A stretch of 64,000 nucleotides of DNA from Torreya grandis (taxonomy: Eukaryota > Streptophyta > Pinopsida > Cupressales > Taxaceae), in NCBI GenBank assembly GCA_037957365.1, contig JARHVA010004906.1:674501-738500 (forward strand), in the 5' to 3' direction. The position numbers and the translations under genes are program-made. Shown in pieces: positions 1 to 10,399 of the stretch. Below the pieces are notes generated by a model. It worked only from the letters and a program-made list of their open reading frames with translations, had not been told where the DNA came from and searched no databases. How positions within the stretch are numbered: the stretch's first letter is position 1; the number at the start of each line of letters is the position of its first letter.

Positions 1-101
1 ATTTCTTCATCATCTTCTGCATCTATTCTCGTACCTTGCTTGGAGACTTCTAAAAATAGGATAGTCTTGATTTCTTGAATATAAGTCCCGAGTTCCCTTA
101 C

Positions 102-600
102 CTATTTTAAAAGATTATTTATAGTAGGTTCAAGATTAGCAATAATATTTTGGATATCAAAAAATCTTTCAAGAGTTTGGCTAAGATCCAAAGAATCGAC
201 TTTGGTATATCCTTGATTGTATAATCCTTCATTAGGGATCTCATCTTCTATCTTAGAGGCTGCAGTAAATGGTAACATTAAATAATCCCATTTTGGAACT
301 ATATTGCCTCTTGTGTCTTTGGTTTTCCTTTTCTTCTTATCCCCTTGAGATTGGTAGTTTGGCATTATATTTTTTTTGGGATTGGAGTCATATCCATGCC
401 TTCTGATAACTTTCCAGCAGGGTCTCTGTCATTAGGCTCAACATCTTTCAAGGCTAATTTGAGCTTTCTTATTTCTTCTTTTAGCTTATCTTTCCTAGCC
501 TTATGTTCATGCAGTGCAATAGAGATTTCTTACTAGGATTATGCATTTCTAAAAATATATTTTGATCCCAGTGCCATCAATTGAGATTATACTACAGTAA
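102..600 (-). pseudogene. Coiled-coil and pre-protease linker, left copy
   Basis: Reading leftwards, a Lys/Glu-rich heptad-like stretch (about 600-370) is followed by an 87-codon open segment (365-102). That segment has clear counterparts at 5,705-5,920 and 6,006-6,209 in the right copy, for example a shared Ser-Lys-Ile-Glu-Asp-Glu-Ile-Pro-Asn-Glu-Gly. Role unknown; it is a linker between capsid and protease in the inferred polyprotein. Bases 1-100 match the right copy at about 6,185-6,285, so homology continues off the window. Confidence 0.55.
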
Positions 601-902
601 TCTAATTTTTTAGTAGAGTTTTGACAACATCCTGGTCATCTTCATCTTTTTTTTTTTTTAATTCAATCTCTGGCCAATTCTTCAACATTATTTCTTGGGC
701 CATCTTATCCTTGTAGAGATTGATCATAACAATCATGACAAATGTCTCTATCTCTGAATCTGAATCTGAATCTATCCAAACCTGAGCTACATCATAAAAC
801 TAGTCAAGACTTTCAGAAGGAATTTCTTAGACATCTACCATATCACATGATGTTTCCATGTTATAGAATTCAAATAGCACTCTGGCTAGGAAATTATGGT
901 TT

Positions 903-1172
903 TTACAGGACAATCAGTGGCATAATGGTTACCACCACAGGTATAACATTTGATATGTTTAGGAATAGATCGGGGTGTATCATGTTTGCGTAATAATTTT
1001 TTGGATTTCCTAAATGATTTCCAATTAGATATATTTTTGTGCGACACCTTATAGGGCTCAAACTTAGACCTATGGAAATTATGTCTATATTTCTTGGAGA
1101 TTTATTATCTGGTCCGTACTTGTGATGTTTATGTTTTTTATAAGACATTGGATTTTTTGTAGGAACAACCAT
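903..1172 (-). pseudogene. Basic tract and CCHC zinc knuckle, left copy
   Basis: The minus strand shows a Lys/His-rich basic stretch followed by a zinc knuckle at 948-910, with spacing Cys-x2-Cys-x3-His-x4-Cys and all four ligands present. The basic tract and the knuckle are in different frames, so a frameshift separates them. In caulimovirids such a knuckle at the capsid C-terminus binds the pregenomic RNA. The right copy has lost the last cysteine (see 5,135-5,638). Confidence 0.6.
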
Positions 1173-1565
1173 GTTTTTCCTTATTGCATCCCCAGGAGGT
1201 AGTTGGAACCACTATTTTTGCAATACTTCTGTAGGTTACAACATACATTATATGCATCTATGTGAGAAGTTACATCCTTGAGCAGACATTAATTAACTTA
1301 CTCCTAACATGGTTCATTAATTTAGTAAGTGTACAGGAATCAATAGAATGATTTTGCTTGTCTAAATGGGTTTTTATCCATAATCCTAATTTACAAGGCT
1401 ATCAAGATATGATTTTTTTACCCATTAGGCATTGGCTTCTCAAGATTCATAAATGTGTACCTAAAATTCAAGGGAGTACTCATTGAGCTTGCACAGGTCA
1501 CAAAATTTCATCATATAGAGGTGAGATTTAGCCTCTTCAACTATTTTGGGTATGTAACTAGTAAA

Positions 1566-1889
1566 TTATGTAAGTATGGTTTCTTGAAATACATCTAGTC
1601 CTCCATCACATATCTGTTGTTGGCTCATCCCTACAACTGGAATTTCTATAGCACCCAGAGGTGCAGTTGCATTGACAGTTGTTTTGTGAAGCCACCAATT
1701 TTTTAGCTTTCCTATCATCAACTCTATTTCATACATAAATTTATGTGAATTTGTCCATATGGGTTTATTCATAGCGAATTTCTTTAAAACTTCCATCCAT
1801 AACATAATATGATCATAAGGATCAGCTATTTTATCTATAGTAAACAAAAAACCATTTAGAGATACTGCTCTCAAAGATCTGGGATCCAT
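1566..1889 (-). pseudogene. Capsid-like segment of pararetrovirus, left copy
   Basis: An open stretch of 107 codons begins with a Met-Asp near a Leu-Arg-Ala-Val-Ser-Leu-Asn-Gly segment and contains a Trp-Trp pair in Lys-Asn-Trp-Trp-Leu-His-Lys. It aligns over most of its length with the right copy at 4,312-4,845. It lies upstream of a basic tract and a CCHC knuckle, the usual place of the caulimovirid capsid domain. Function is inferred from position. The left version stays open where the right version has a TAA. Confidence 0.55.
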
Positions 1890-2040
1890 AATATCCTATA
1901 AGACTTCTATTTTGTTCAAATCTCTGAGATTTACATCTATGGAATCCATTGTATCCATGGCTATGACTGGTTCCATGGGTATCTAGATAGGCTATTCATC
2001 ATTTTCAAGTTTAGTATTCTAGATTCTTCTATGAAGATTA

Positions 2041-2870
2041 GTGACTACTAAATCTTTGTACATACCCATCACTTGGTCCTCTTCAGATCCACTAGAAGGA
2101 GTGCTATGGTACCAAGATGTTACAAACATCTGGTCATCACTTGAGATGCTTAAAACATCTCCTATTATAGCTAATACTAGCATTTTAGATTCTTGTTTTC
2201 TTTCAACCTTTTCTAGCCAATCAATATCAGAGTCAGACTCTGATTCGTCTATCTAGACAACATTAAGATGAAGTAAATCAAAATCATCAACAAATTTAAT
2301 GATGTTAGCTATAGATGCTACTTGTTCATCTAGGTAGGTCTTCTTACTAGGTGGGAACTTCATGTACTAAGGTTATACTGGTGCTGGCTCAGATGAAGAG
2401 GTTGGTTCATCAACTAGATCTAGTTCAATATTAGTGATCTTTTTACTAATTTTATTATTATAAAATACCAAATCAATGATGCCATCCTTATTGTGGGCAG
2501 CATGTACAATGAAATCAGAATGAAGCAAATTTTACTTCTGATGGAGCTACAACACATGATTTTCTATAGAATAAACTACTTGTTCCACAGATTCTATGGT
2601 TTTTCTATACGGTTTACTATAGCAATAATTTTTATACCTCTCAAGGCTTGGTGCATTGAAGCAATAACCAATGCATCCAACATTTGATGTGAAGTATCCA
2701 ACCTAGATAAATTAGTTTTTTTGAAAGCCTTTTCCTCGTATTCCATATCATCTAACATTTTTATACTATCTTGGATCAATTCTTTAGTATCCAAGACATC
2801 TAAGGCAACATCATCTAAATTCTTTTCATCGGATCTCATCCAATGAGAAGCCCAATTTTTATTATTGGTA
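2041..2870 (-). pseudogene. Pararetroviral polyprotein N-terminal region, left copy
   Basis: Minus-strand reading from about 2,870 gives an acidic, charged segment (intact at 2,839-2,594). It continues with stops through a segment matching the right-copy protein at about 3,640-4,016, including a shared Tyr-Asn-Asn-Lys-Ile-Ser-Lys stretch and a Pro-Pro-Ser-Lys-Lys-Thr-Tyr-Leu stretch. An Asp/Ser-rich acidic block follows near 2,240-2,200. Position suggests the movement or N-terminal part of the polyprotein, but I do not recognise a diagnostic movement-protein motif. Upstream of about 2,600 the two copies are much more diverged, although a short Gln-x-Leu-x-Gly match remains. Confidence 0.5.
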
Positions 2871-3518
2871 CCGAGCTTTGGGAGCTTACCAAATTTAGTA
2901 TGAAATTTTGATTCATATCGTCCCCACTCTTGCTTGGTTAAGTCATATTCATCATGACTGTCATTAGGCCATCGGCTTGGAATATATGCTCAAATTCTAC
3001 ATCTTTATCACCATCTTTTCTTATAATGAGAATTTTCTTCTCATCTTTCTATTGGGGAAGTTTCTCATACTTCCTAAGCATTTCATATTTTTCTAACTTA
3101 TTATCATGAGAGATTTGTTCCTCATGGTTTTCTTCTAGTTCTTTTGATCTCTTTCAAGATCTGATCCCTTGATACCTTGTTGGCCAAAAAATCCATGAAA
3201 CTAGGACAGTTGGCTATTTTATTTAGAAAGGTAGGGTTGAGAGGACCTTAAGATAAGGAAGCAAAGGAATGCCCTTGTGAAGGCTCTACATGTTTTCTAG
3301 TTACAGATAAATTTATAGAAGGGGTTCTACAGAGGAAACTTGCATATCATACTAATGGTTGTTTATTTTGAGCTTTTGCATTGAATTTGACAATGGGTTA
3401 ACCCATCATAGATTTATATAGAATAGGCTTAGACAAGATGGGGAATAGCTTTGAGAAGTTCATTATGAGTATCCACCATGTTGGTTGCATTGTACTTAGT
3501 GTCTAAAGTAATACGACC

Positions 3519-4016
3519 TTGTCATCGGGAGTGCAACTGAGGCATAAGAGTTCTATGAAAATAATTATGAGGCAAAAAAGATCGTGGGACATAAATCTCA
3601 TGAAACTAGATGTCAAGAATAGAATCAAAATTAATCAAGGGCTAGCTGGTAGTGAATTTGTAGAAAAAATCATAAAATCTATAGAACGAGCAGTTTCTTC
3701 TATAGAAAATTGTGTGCTACAGCTCTTTCAGAAGCAGGATTTGCTTCATTTTGATTTCACTGTACATGTTACTCAAACTAAAGATGACATCACTGATTTG
3801 GTATTTTATAATAATAAAATTAGTAAAAATATCACTAATATTGAACTAGATCTAGTTGATGAACTAACCTCTTCTTCTGAGCTAGCACTAGTATACCCTC
3901 AGTACATGAAGTTCCCACCTAGTAAGAAGACCTACCTAGAAGAACAAGCAACATCTGCAGCTGACATTAGTAAATTAGCTAATGATTTTGATTTACTTCA
4001 TCTTAATGCTATCTAA
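3519..4016 (+). pseudogene. Pararetroviral polyprotein N-terminal region, right copy
   Basis: A 165-codon open stretch. Its C-terminal two thirds align with the left copy at about 2,600-2,260, and the first third aligns only weakly. It ends at a TAA in the acidic Asp/Glu-rich block that continues in the same general region to about 4,140. Movement-protein identity is possible from position only, and no signature motif was recognised. Confidence 0.5.
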
Positions 4017-4311
4017 ATAGAATAATTAGAGTTTGACTCTGATATTGATTGGCTAGAAAAGGTCAGAAGAAAACAAGAATTTGAAATGCTAGTATTGGCT
4101 GCAATAAAAGATGATTCAAGCATCTCAAGTGATGACTAGATGTCTGTAACATCTTGATGCTATATCACTTCCTTCTATTGGATCTCAAGAGGACCAAGAG
4201 ATGGGTATGTATGAATATTTACTAGTCACTAATCTTCGTAGAATAATCTAAAATACCAAACTTGAAAAAGATGAACAGCTTGTCCAGATACCCATAGAAC
4301 CAGTTGCAGCC

Positions 4312-4845
4312 ATGAATACAATGGATTCCATAGATGTAAAGATAAGAGATCTGAATAAAATAGAAGTCTTAAAGGATATTATGGATCTTGAATCTTTGAG
4401 AGAAGTATATTTAAAAGGTTTTTTGTTTACTATAGATAAAATAATTGATCCTTATGATCATATTATGTTATGGATGGAAGTTTTAAAGAATTTTTCTATG
4501 AATAAACCCACATGGAAAAATTAACATAAAGTTATGTATGCAGTAAGGTTGATGATAGGAAATCTAAAAAATTGGTGGCTTCATAAAATAACTATCAACA
4601 CAACTGCACTTCGAAGCACTACAAAAATTCCAGTTGCATGGATGAGCCAACAACATATATGTGATGGAAGACTAGATGTACTACAAGCATCCATACTTTT
4701 AGAATTTACCATTTTCAGACTTAGAATAGTTGAAGAGGCTAATTTTTGCCTCTATATGATGAAACTCTGTAACCTAAGCGAGCTTAATGAGTACTCCCTT
4801 GAATTTCAGGTACAAGTTTATGAATCTGGAAAAGCTAATGCCTAA
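4312..4845 (+). pseudogene. Capsid-like segment of pararetrovirus, right copy
   Basis: Two open stretches in the same frame (4,312-4,524 and 4,534-4,845) are separated by a TAA at 4,522-4,524. Together they match the left-copy capsid-like segment, including the Trp-Trp pair. The homology continues through the stop, so this is a nonsense mutation inside one former domain. Capsid identity is inferred from position before the basic tract and knuckle. Confidence 0.55.
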
Positions 4846-5134
4846 TGGGTAAAAAATGTGTATCTTGTTATCCTTCCCTATAAATTAGAATTATGGATAA
4901 AAACCCATTTACGCAAGCAAAATCATTATTTTGATTCCTATATACTTTAATGAATTAATGAACCATGTTAATACTAAGTTACATGATCAATGTCTGCTCA
5001 AGGATGTAACTTCTCACATAAATGCCTATAATGTTAGTTGTAACCTACAGAAGTATTGTAAAGATAGTGTTCCAAATACCTCAGAGGGATGAAATAAGGA
5101 AAAACATGGGTTTTCCTACAAAAAATCCAAGTTT

Positions 5135-5638
5135 GTGTCTTATAAAAAACATAAACATCACAAGTATATACCAGATAAACATTTCTCCAAGAAATATAGA
5201 CATAAGTCCCATAGGTCTAAGTTTAAGCCCGATAAGGTGTCACAAAAAAAGATATCCCGTTGGAAATCATTTGGGAAATCCAAAAAATTATTACACAAAC
5301 ACGATACACCCAGATCTATTCCTAAACATATCAAATGCTATACCTGTGGCGGTAACCATTATGCCACTAATTATCTTGCAAAAAACCATAATCTCCCAGC
5401 CAGAGTGCTATTTGAATTTTATAGCGTGGAAGCATCATGGGATATGGTAGACATCCAAGAAATTACTTTTGATTTTCCTAACCAATTTTATGATGTAGCT
5501 CAGGTTTGGACATATTCAAATTTAGATTCAGAGACAGAGACATTTGGCATGATTGGCATGCTCAGTCTCTACAAGGATAAGATGGCCCAAGAAAGAATGT
5601 TGAAGAATCGACCAGAGATCAAATCAAAAGAAGAATAA
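5135..5638 (+). pseudogene. Basic tract and damaged zinc knuckle, right copy
   Basis: A 167-codon frame starts with a very Lys/His/Arg-rich tract (residues about 1-60) and continues into a knuckle at 5,336-5,374. The first Cys, second Cys and His are kept, but the last ligand codon is TAT (Tyr) where the left copy has TGT (Cys). An acidic region follows, ending at a TAA at 5,636-5,638. The same frame then runs on through another stop towards the coiled coil. Confidence 0.6.
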
Positions 5639-5704
5639 GATGAAGATGACCAGGATGTTGTCAAAACTTTGCTAAAAAAGTAGATTACTGGAGTAGAATC
5701 TCAG

Positions 5705-6209
5705 TTGATGGCATTGGGATTAAAAGATATTTTCAAAATTGCATACTCCCAACAAGAAATCTCTACTAAACTACATAAACATAAGGTTAAGCAAGCTAAG
5801 CTAAAAGCAAAAATAAAAAAGCTCAAAGTAGCCTTGAAAGAAGTTGAGCCTGATGACAAAGAACCTAATTGGAAAGTTATCAGAAGGCATGGATATGACT
5901 CCAAGCCCAGAAAAATATAATGTCAAACTACTAGTCTCAAGGGGATAAAAAGAAAGGGAAACAAAAGAAATAGGAGGCTATATAGTTTCAAAATGGGATG
6001 CTTCAATGCTCCCATTTACTACAGCCTCTAAGATAGAAGATGAGATCCCTAATGAAGGATTGTACAATCAAGTATCTCCCAAAGTCAATTCTTTGAATCT
6101 TAGCCAAACTCTTGAAAGAGTTTCCAATATTCAAAATATTATTGCTAATCTTGCAACAATTATAAATAAGCTTGTGAAATTAGTAAAGAAACTCAGGACA
6201 GATATCTAA
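5705..6209 (+). pseudogene. Coiled-coil and pre-protease linker, right copy
   Basis: The segment at 5,705-5,920 is rich in Lys, Leu and Glu with heptad-like spacing, consistent with a coiled coil. A frame change follows. The segment at 6,006-6,209 matches the left-copy linker at 365-102. Both lie between the knuckle and the protease. No enzymatic motif is visible. Confidence 0.5.
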
Positions 6210-6279
6210 GAAATCAAGACTATCATGTTTTCAAAAGTCCCCAAGCAAGGTACAAGAACAAACATAGAAGATGGTGAAT

Positions 6280-6773
6280 AAATAGAACATGTTGCTCTTG
6301 TTATGTCAACAAAGAATTCACGACATATTACAGTTGAATTTAGGTTTGATGGTTACAAGCCTTATACTCTACATGCTTTTGTTGATACTGGTTTGCCAAG
6401 AAGTTTTGCAAAAACTTATGTTATTCCTCAACATTATTGGTGAAACCATGATAAACACTTTAGAGGTGTTACCATATCAGGGGAAGTTTTGGAGTTTGCT
6501 AGAATAGCCAAAAATGTTCCTATTTGAATAGAAGGAAAATAGTTTAAAATTACTTTCATTGAATTCCATACTTCTAATACTAATTTATTGAAAGAAAAAA
6601 TATTTTTAATGCAATACCAACCCTTTATTCAATATTTTGGTCATATTGAAATATTTCAAGGAAGAAAGAAGGTTTGTATTCCTGTAGTTACATCAGTTGA
6701 ACTTGTATTTGGAAAAGTAGTAGAACATTGGACTGATGAAGTGGACAAATATGAAAAGCTTCATAGAAAATAA
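6280..6773 (+). pseudogene. Aspartic protease region of pararetrovirus
   Basis: The frame that carries the linker continues to an Asp-Thr-Gly active-site triplet at 6,384-6,392, preceded by hydrophobic residues (Ala-Phe-Val) as in retropepsins. The protease would cut the polyprotein into capsid and polymerase parts. Stops follow at about 6,440 and 6,525. The stretch to 6,773 is open again and lies where caulimovirids have the protease-RT junction. Confidence 0.6.
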
Positions 6774-6954
6774 AAATAAGCCAGAAAATTCCAATATGAA
6801 AGGAATCAACAATTTGATGAATTTGTTGAGATAAAAGAAAGATTTATTAAAGACTACACCAGCTTGAACCCTCTCCAGTATTGGAAGCCAAAACTTAAGA
6901 ATGTAACATATTGATAAAGGAATGATTTGAAAAAAAAATCCCAAAGGAGTAGCC

Positions 6955-7800
6955 ATACCTGTTCAGCCCATTTGAAAGGAAAGAGTTAGATGCTAAGCTT
7001 AAAGATCTTTTGAAAGATGGATTTATTTAGCCATCAAAATCCAGTTATGCATGCACAGGAGTCTATGTGAATTAAAGATCAGAATAGGCTAGAGGTAAGA
7101 AAAGGTTTTGTGTAAATTATAAGCCATTAAATGATATTATCAAACTTTTCAATTATCCATTACCACTAACCAGTGCTTTTATGAAAAGAGCTTGTGAAGC
7201 AAAGATTTTTAGTAAGTTTGACTGTAAAAGTGGATTTTGGCAAGTAAAGATAAAGGCTGAAGATATACACAAAATGGCATTTATAGTACCTCAAGGTCTA
7301 TATGAATGGAAGGTAATTCCTTTTGGTTTGATTACAACTCCTGCATACTTCCAAAGGAAGATGGATAATGCTCTAAAATAACTACATGAATTTTACATTG
7401 TGTATATAGATGATATTTTAGTTTTCAGTAAAAATGTTGAAGATCATCTTTCACATCTGTAAAAATTATATGAACAAATAAAGTTGCATTGTATATGTTT
7501 GTCACCAATGAAACTTGAAATAGGCATAACAAACATCAAGTTATTATGACTCCATCTTAGTCAAGGAAAAGTTATACTTCAGAATCATATTCTTGAGAAA
7601 TTAGAAACATTTCCAGATGTTATGAATGATAAAAATCCTCTACAAAGATTTCTAGGATGTTTAAATTATTGTTCTAATTTCTCTAAAGACTTGGCTTCAT
7701 GGTGTCTAAAACTCAGAAGATATTTGAAAGGAGCAGGTGCACTATGGGATGATGAAAGTATGAAAGTAGTCCAAAAGATAAAATCAGAATGCAAGACTCT
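6955..7800 (+). pseudogene. Reverse transcriptase of pararetrovirus
   Basis: RT motifs in order in one frame: a Lys-Lys-Arg-Phe-Cys-Val-Asn-Tyr motif (about 7,097-7,122), Phe-Asp-Cys-Lys-Ser-Gly-Phe-Trp-Gln-Val near 7,215-7,245, a Pro-Phe-Gly-Leu motif near 7,319-7,330, and Tyr-Ile-Asp-Asp at 7,403-7,414. The connection-type segment at 7,622-7,800 follows. The Cys-Lys-Ser-Gly-Phe-Trp form is typical of Caulimoviridae. In-frame stops include one just before Tyr-Ile-Asp-Asp (7,379-7,381) and others near 7,028, 7,066 and 7,460. Catalytic aspartates are present, but the enzyme cannot be made intact. Confidence 0.8.
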
Positions 7801-7824
7801 ACCCCCTCAGTATTTGCCATTAGA

Positions 7825-8250
7825 TAATCATCCATTATTCATACAGATGCAAGTAAAGAAACTTGGGGAGTAGTCTCAAGTCATCAATTGCCAGATAGAA
7901 TAGTCCAGGTATGTGGTTATAGGAGTGGTACATTCACTAAAGTTCAAACAAGGTACTATGTATATGAAAGAGAAATATTGGCTGCAATAAATGGAATTAA
8001 GAAGTTTAAATTTTTTCTCAAGCCAGTAAAATTCATAGTCTACATAGATAGCCAAGCTATGGTGACATTAATGAACAAAAATCTAGACAAGGAATTAGCC
8101 CAAGGAAGATTTCCAAGTGGCATTTATGGCTCAATTCCTATAATTTTACCATAAAATGGGTGTCTGGTAATAAGAATAGCCTAGCATATGCTTTGACTAG
8201 AGAAATGGCAAACATTAAGCACAAAAAGATTGAACTAATCACCATGATCT
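7825..8250 (+). pseudogene. RNase H of pararetrovirus
   Basis: A His-Thr-Asp-Ala-Ser motif (7,840-7,854) starts the RNase H fold. A Tyr-Glu-Arg-Glu-Ile-Leu-Ala-Ala motif supplies the Glu near 7,967-7,990, an Asp lies in Tyr-Ile-Asp-Ser-Gln near 8,041-8,055, and a Leu-Thr-Arg-Glu-Met end lies near 8,190-8,205. The frame changes twice: from the RT frame into the RNase H frame at about 7,825-7,840, and again at about 8,110. The domain degrades the RNA strand during reverse transcription. Confidence 0.75.
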
Positions 8251-8276
8251 GAATGGTACTAGTAACCAAATCAACC

Positions 8277-8969
8277 ACATGGAATGATCTCCCTATCCAT
8301 AATCAAGAAATATTGGTTGGACCAATCCTACGAGGACATTACCAAAATTATGTATCTATCTATTTTAGATATCAGGATCCTTTTTGGGAAATCATTGCAG
8401 CTCGAGATTAACAAAGGTTTGATTTCAATAGTTGGGCTGAAGAGTTGAGAAATTTGAATCTTAATCTAGATTATCTTGAATTTTGTATTATACAGTACAT
8501 TTTAGGTGGTGGTTTAGTTAATGTTGTAGGTTTCTTGTTTAGGTCTACTAGTGTTATTAGTCCTTGGTGTTTAATATTATTTAGATAATTTACTCATTGT
8601 GTTGTTCGTATTGCTAACTATTTAAGATTTATTCTTAGACATAATTTTTGTTACAGTTTTAAAATTATGTCAGTCAATAATATTTTAAGTAGTAATCATA
8701 TTTGTGTTAACCTAACTTATTGGGTTTGTGAAGACCATGATGCAAAATTATTTTAAGATGTTTTAATTAATTTAAGATTTGAACCTAACCCTGTACTAGG
8801 TTATTTTGCAAATGAGATAGAATGGAATGATAGGTTTAGTAGAGTCACCTACTATGTTAACAGTATATTAATAGAGTCTTAGGTCCTTGAGGTTGTATGT
8901 TCACTTGTAACACATAAGCAAGATGACTGGAAAATCATAAAATCTTTTAGCATTGGATGGGTATGCTGA
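8277..8969 (+). pseudogene. Unrecognised C-terminal extension after RNase H
   Basis: The frame that ends the RNase H domain continues for roughly 230 more codons, interrupted by only a handful of stops (about 8,409, 8,587, 8,755, 8,881 and a final TGA near 8,967). Composition is aromatic-rich (many Phe, Tyr, Trp, Asn) and clearly more protein-like than the two other frames. I do not recognise a family. It could be a lineage-specific polyprotein C-terminus or a fused transactivator-like domain. This is inference from frame continuity. Confidence 0.4.
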
Positions 8970-9290
8970 CCAATTATGTTTTTGCACCCAGGGAAAGAAA
9001 ATTTTGATACTTTGAAATACCTAGCAAAGGGAAGCCAATGTAAAGAAGTTGTTCATGACCCATGAGTCTAACCTCTAGTGGTCCATAGAAACCTATAAAT
9101 ATTTTATGTGTTTGGTAAATACGGTCCTTAACGATGGACTGTAATCATGGTTTCTTGGTTGTATCCCAAAACCAAGTGTTCAATAGAATGATAATCTATT
9201 AGGCTTGTTGGTTGGCCCATAACCAATCATCTGAGTGAACGGTAATCACTCCTAGAGATTTAACATAGAAGACATAGTGGGCCTTCTATT

Positions 9291-9300
9291 TCTATAAATA
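9291..9300 (+). promoter_or_regulatory. TATA-like box before the second ORF
   Basis: The string TCTATAAATA lies immediately before and overlaps the ATG at 9,300. It is a good TATA match, but its position at the start codon means it may be a chance match or a promoter whose transcript starts inside the ORF. Confidence 0.25.
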
Positions 9301-9960
9301 TGTTTGTATTTTTAGATAGTTTCTCTCTCTTAGATTCTTCTCATCTATGGAACTCTATAATAACCTTGAGAGATGTTTTTGTGAATAATTTGCATAATTT
9401 TATTCGTATGGTAAATGAAATATTTTATCGTCCTCCACCACCTTGGGCAAAAGATGTTGATAGAGTAGCACACATATGGTGGAATCTGTGTGACGCATTC
9501 ACATTGGAAATACTTAAAGGAAACTGATCCAAAAAGCAAATGGATGTCCTTGATATTTTGTTTAAATCAAATCTCATGATAGAATTCATAATCCCAAGAC
9601 AAGAAAACCCATCTAAATGATATGATGAAGAATTAGATGGACACATATTTTGGAAGAACTAATTATGGCACATTCTTGCCATAATCCTTTTTTTTAACAT
9701 ATCACCTTATGATAAGATTCCATCTTACTGAATGGGACAGGTTGCACAACAGTTGTAAGGCACTATGGGATTCACCGAACTCCAACCCAGATCCAACATT
9801 GGATCCTGAACAAGTGTTAGATGAACTAACAGTCAGAGAATATTAGTACTGCTGATAACACTTTCCCACTTCATCTGAAGAATGCATTGATGAATAAGAA
9901 GATGCTTATGATGGACACTTTTTATATGGGTCCATAGGGTATCATGGTGATTAAAGTCAC
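9300..9960 (+). pseudogene. Second decayed ORF of the pararetrovirus (unknown function)
   Basis: An ATG at 9,300 opens 75 codons containing a Pro-Pro-Pro-Pro-Trp motif and Trp-Trp. The same frame continues through a TGA for about 45 more codons. After a frame change near 9,700 the reading continues with an acidic tail ending near 9,960. The place (after RT/RNase H and before the non-coding region) is where caulimoviruses carry the transactivator gene, but no sequence motif confirms that. Confidence 0.35.
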
Positions 9961-10117
9961 TTTAGTCTATTCACCGACACTTTTTGTAATTAGTGCTTGT
10001 CATTGCACATGATTGCATACCACACAAATATTCAGTCGATAAACTTGTTAATCCATAGTAGGTCCAGTCTTACTTTATGTCAAAGTCATGATCTACCTAG
10101 ATTCCTTTTGGTGCCAA

Positions 10118-10160
10118 GAACTTGGCTATATATTTTGCTTGGTCGAAAGAACAAGGCATC
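10118..10160 (+). promoter_or_regulatory. Possible pregenomic RNA promoter (TATA box)
   Basis: GGCTATATATTTTGC lies in the non-coding stretch that follows the last viral ORF, where caulimovirids place the 35S-type promoter. No polyadenylation signal or primer-binding site could be tied to it. Prediction from position and TATA only. Confidence 0.3.
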
Positions 10161-10399
10161 AGGTTTTGGATAAGAGCATAGCATTGTAATTGTGTCTGCA
10201 AGTCTTGTAATATTTTCTGCAATTAATGATATTTTGCTTCAACAAAATTTGATGTTTTATCCCTATTTATGTATTTATATTTCTTTCTTGCAATTTTTTC
10301 TTCTATATGTTAAAGTTATTTCATTGAGGGCACACAAAATCTGCATATCCAAAGGTGAGTGGAAAGCAACAAGAAAGTAAGGGGAAGGAAAGTTCATTT

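Larger units (their letters stand above)
1..3470 (-). mobile_element. Endogenous pararetrovirus, left copy (Caulimoviridae-like, partial, decayed)
   Basis: This minus-strand remnant enters from beyond base 1 and reads leftwards from about 3,470. Seen: from 5' to 3' on the minus strand it carries an N-terminal region (about 3,000-2,040), a capsid-like segment (1,889-1,566), a Lys/His-rich tract with a CCHC knuckle (about 1,170-910), a charged coiled-coil-like stretch (about 600-370) and a pre-protease linker (365-102). The same order and similar protein sequence occur in the right copy at 3,519-6,280, which continues into a caulimovirid-type RT, so assignment is by homology. Stops break every segment. 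Protease and RT of this copy would lie left of the window. The inner edge near 3,470 is an estimate. Confidence 0.72.

Noticed and set aside
7181..7800. Assignment of this RT to Ty3/gypsy
   Set aside because: The motif around the first catalytic Asp (Asp-Cys-Lys-Ser-Gly-Phe-Trp), the absence of a following integrase and the absence of LTRs fit Caulimoviridae better.
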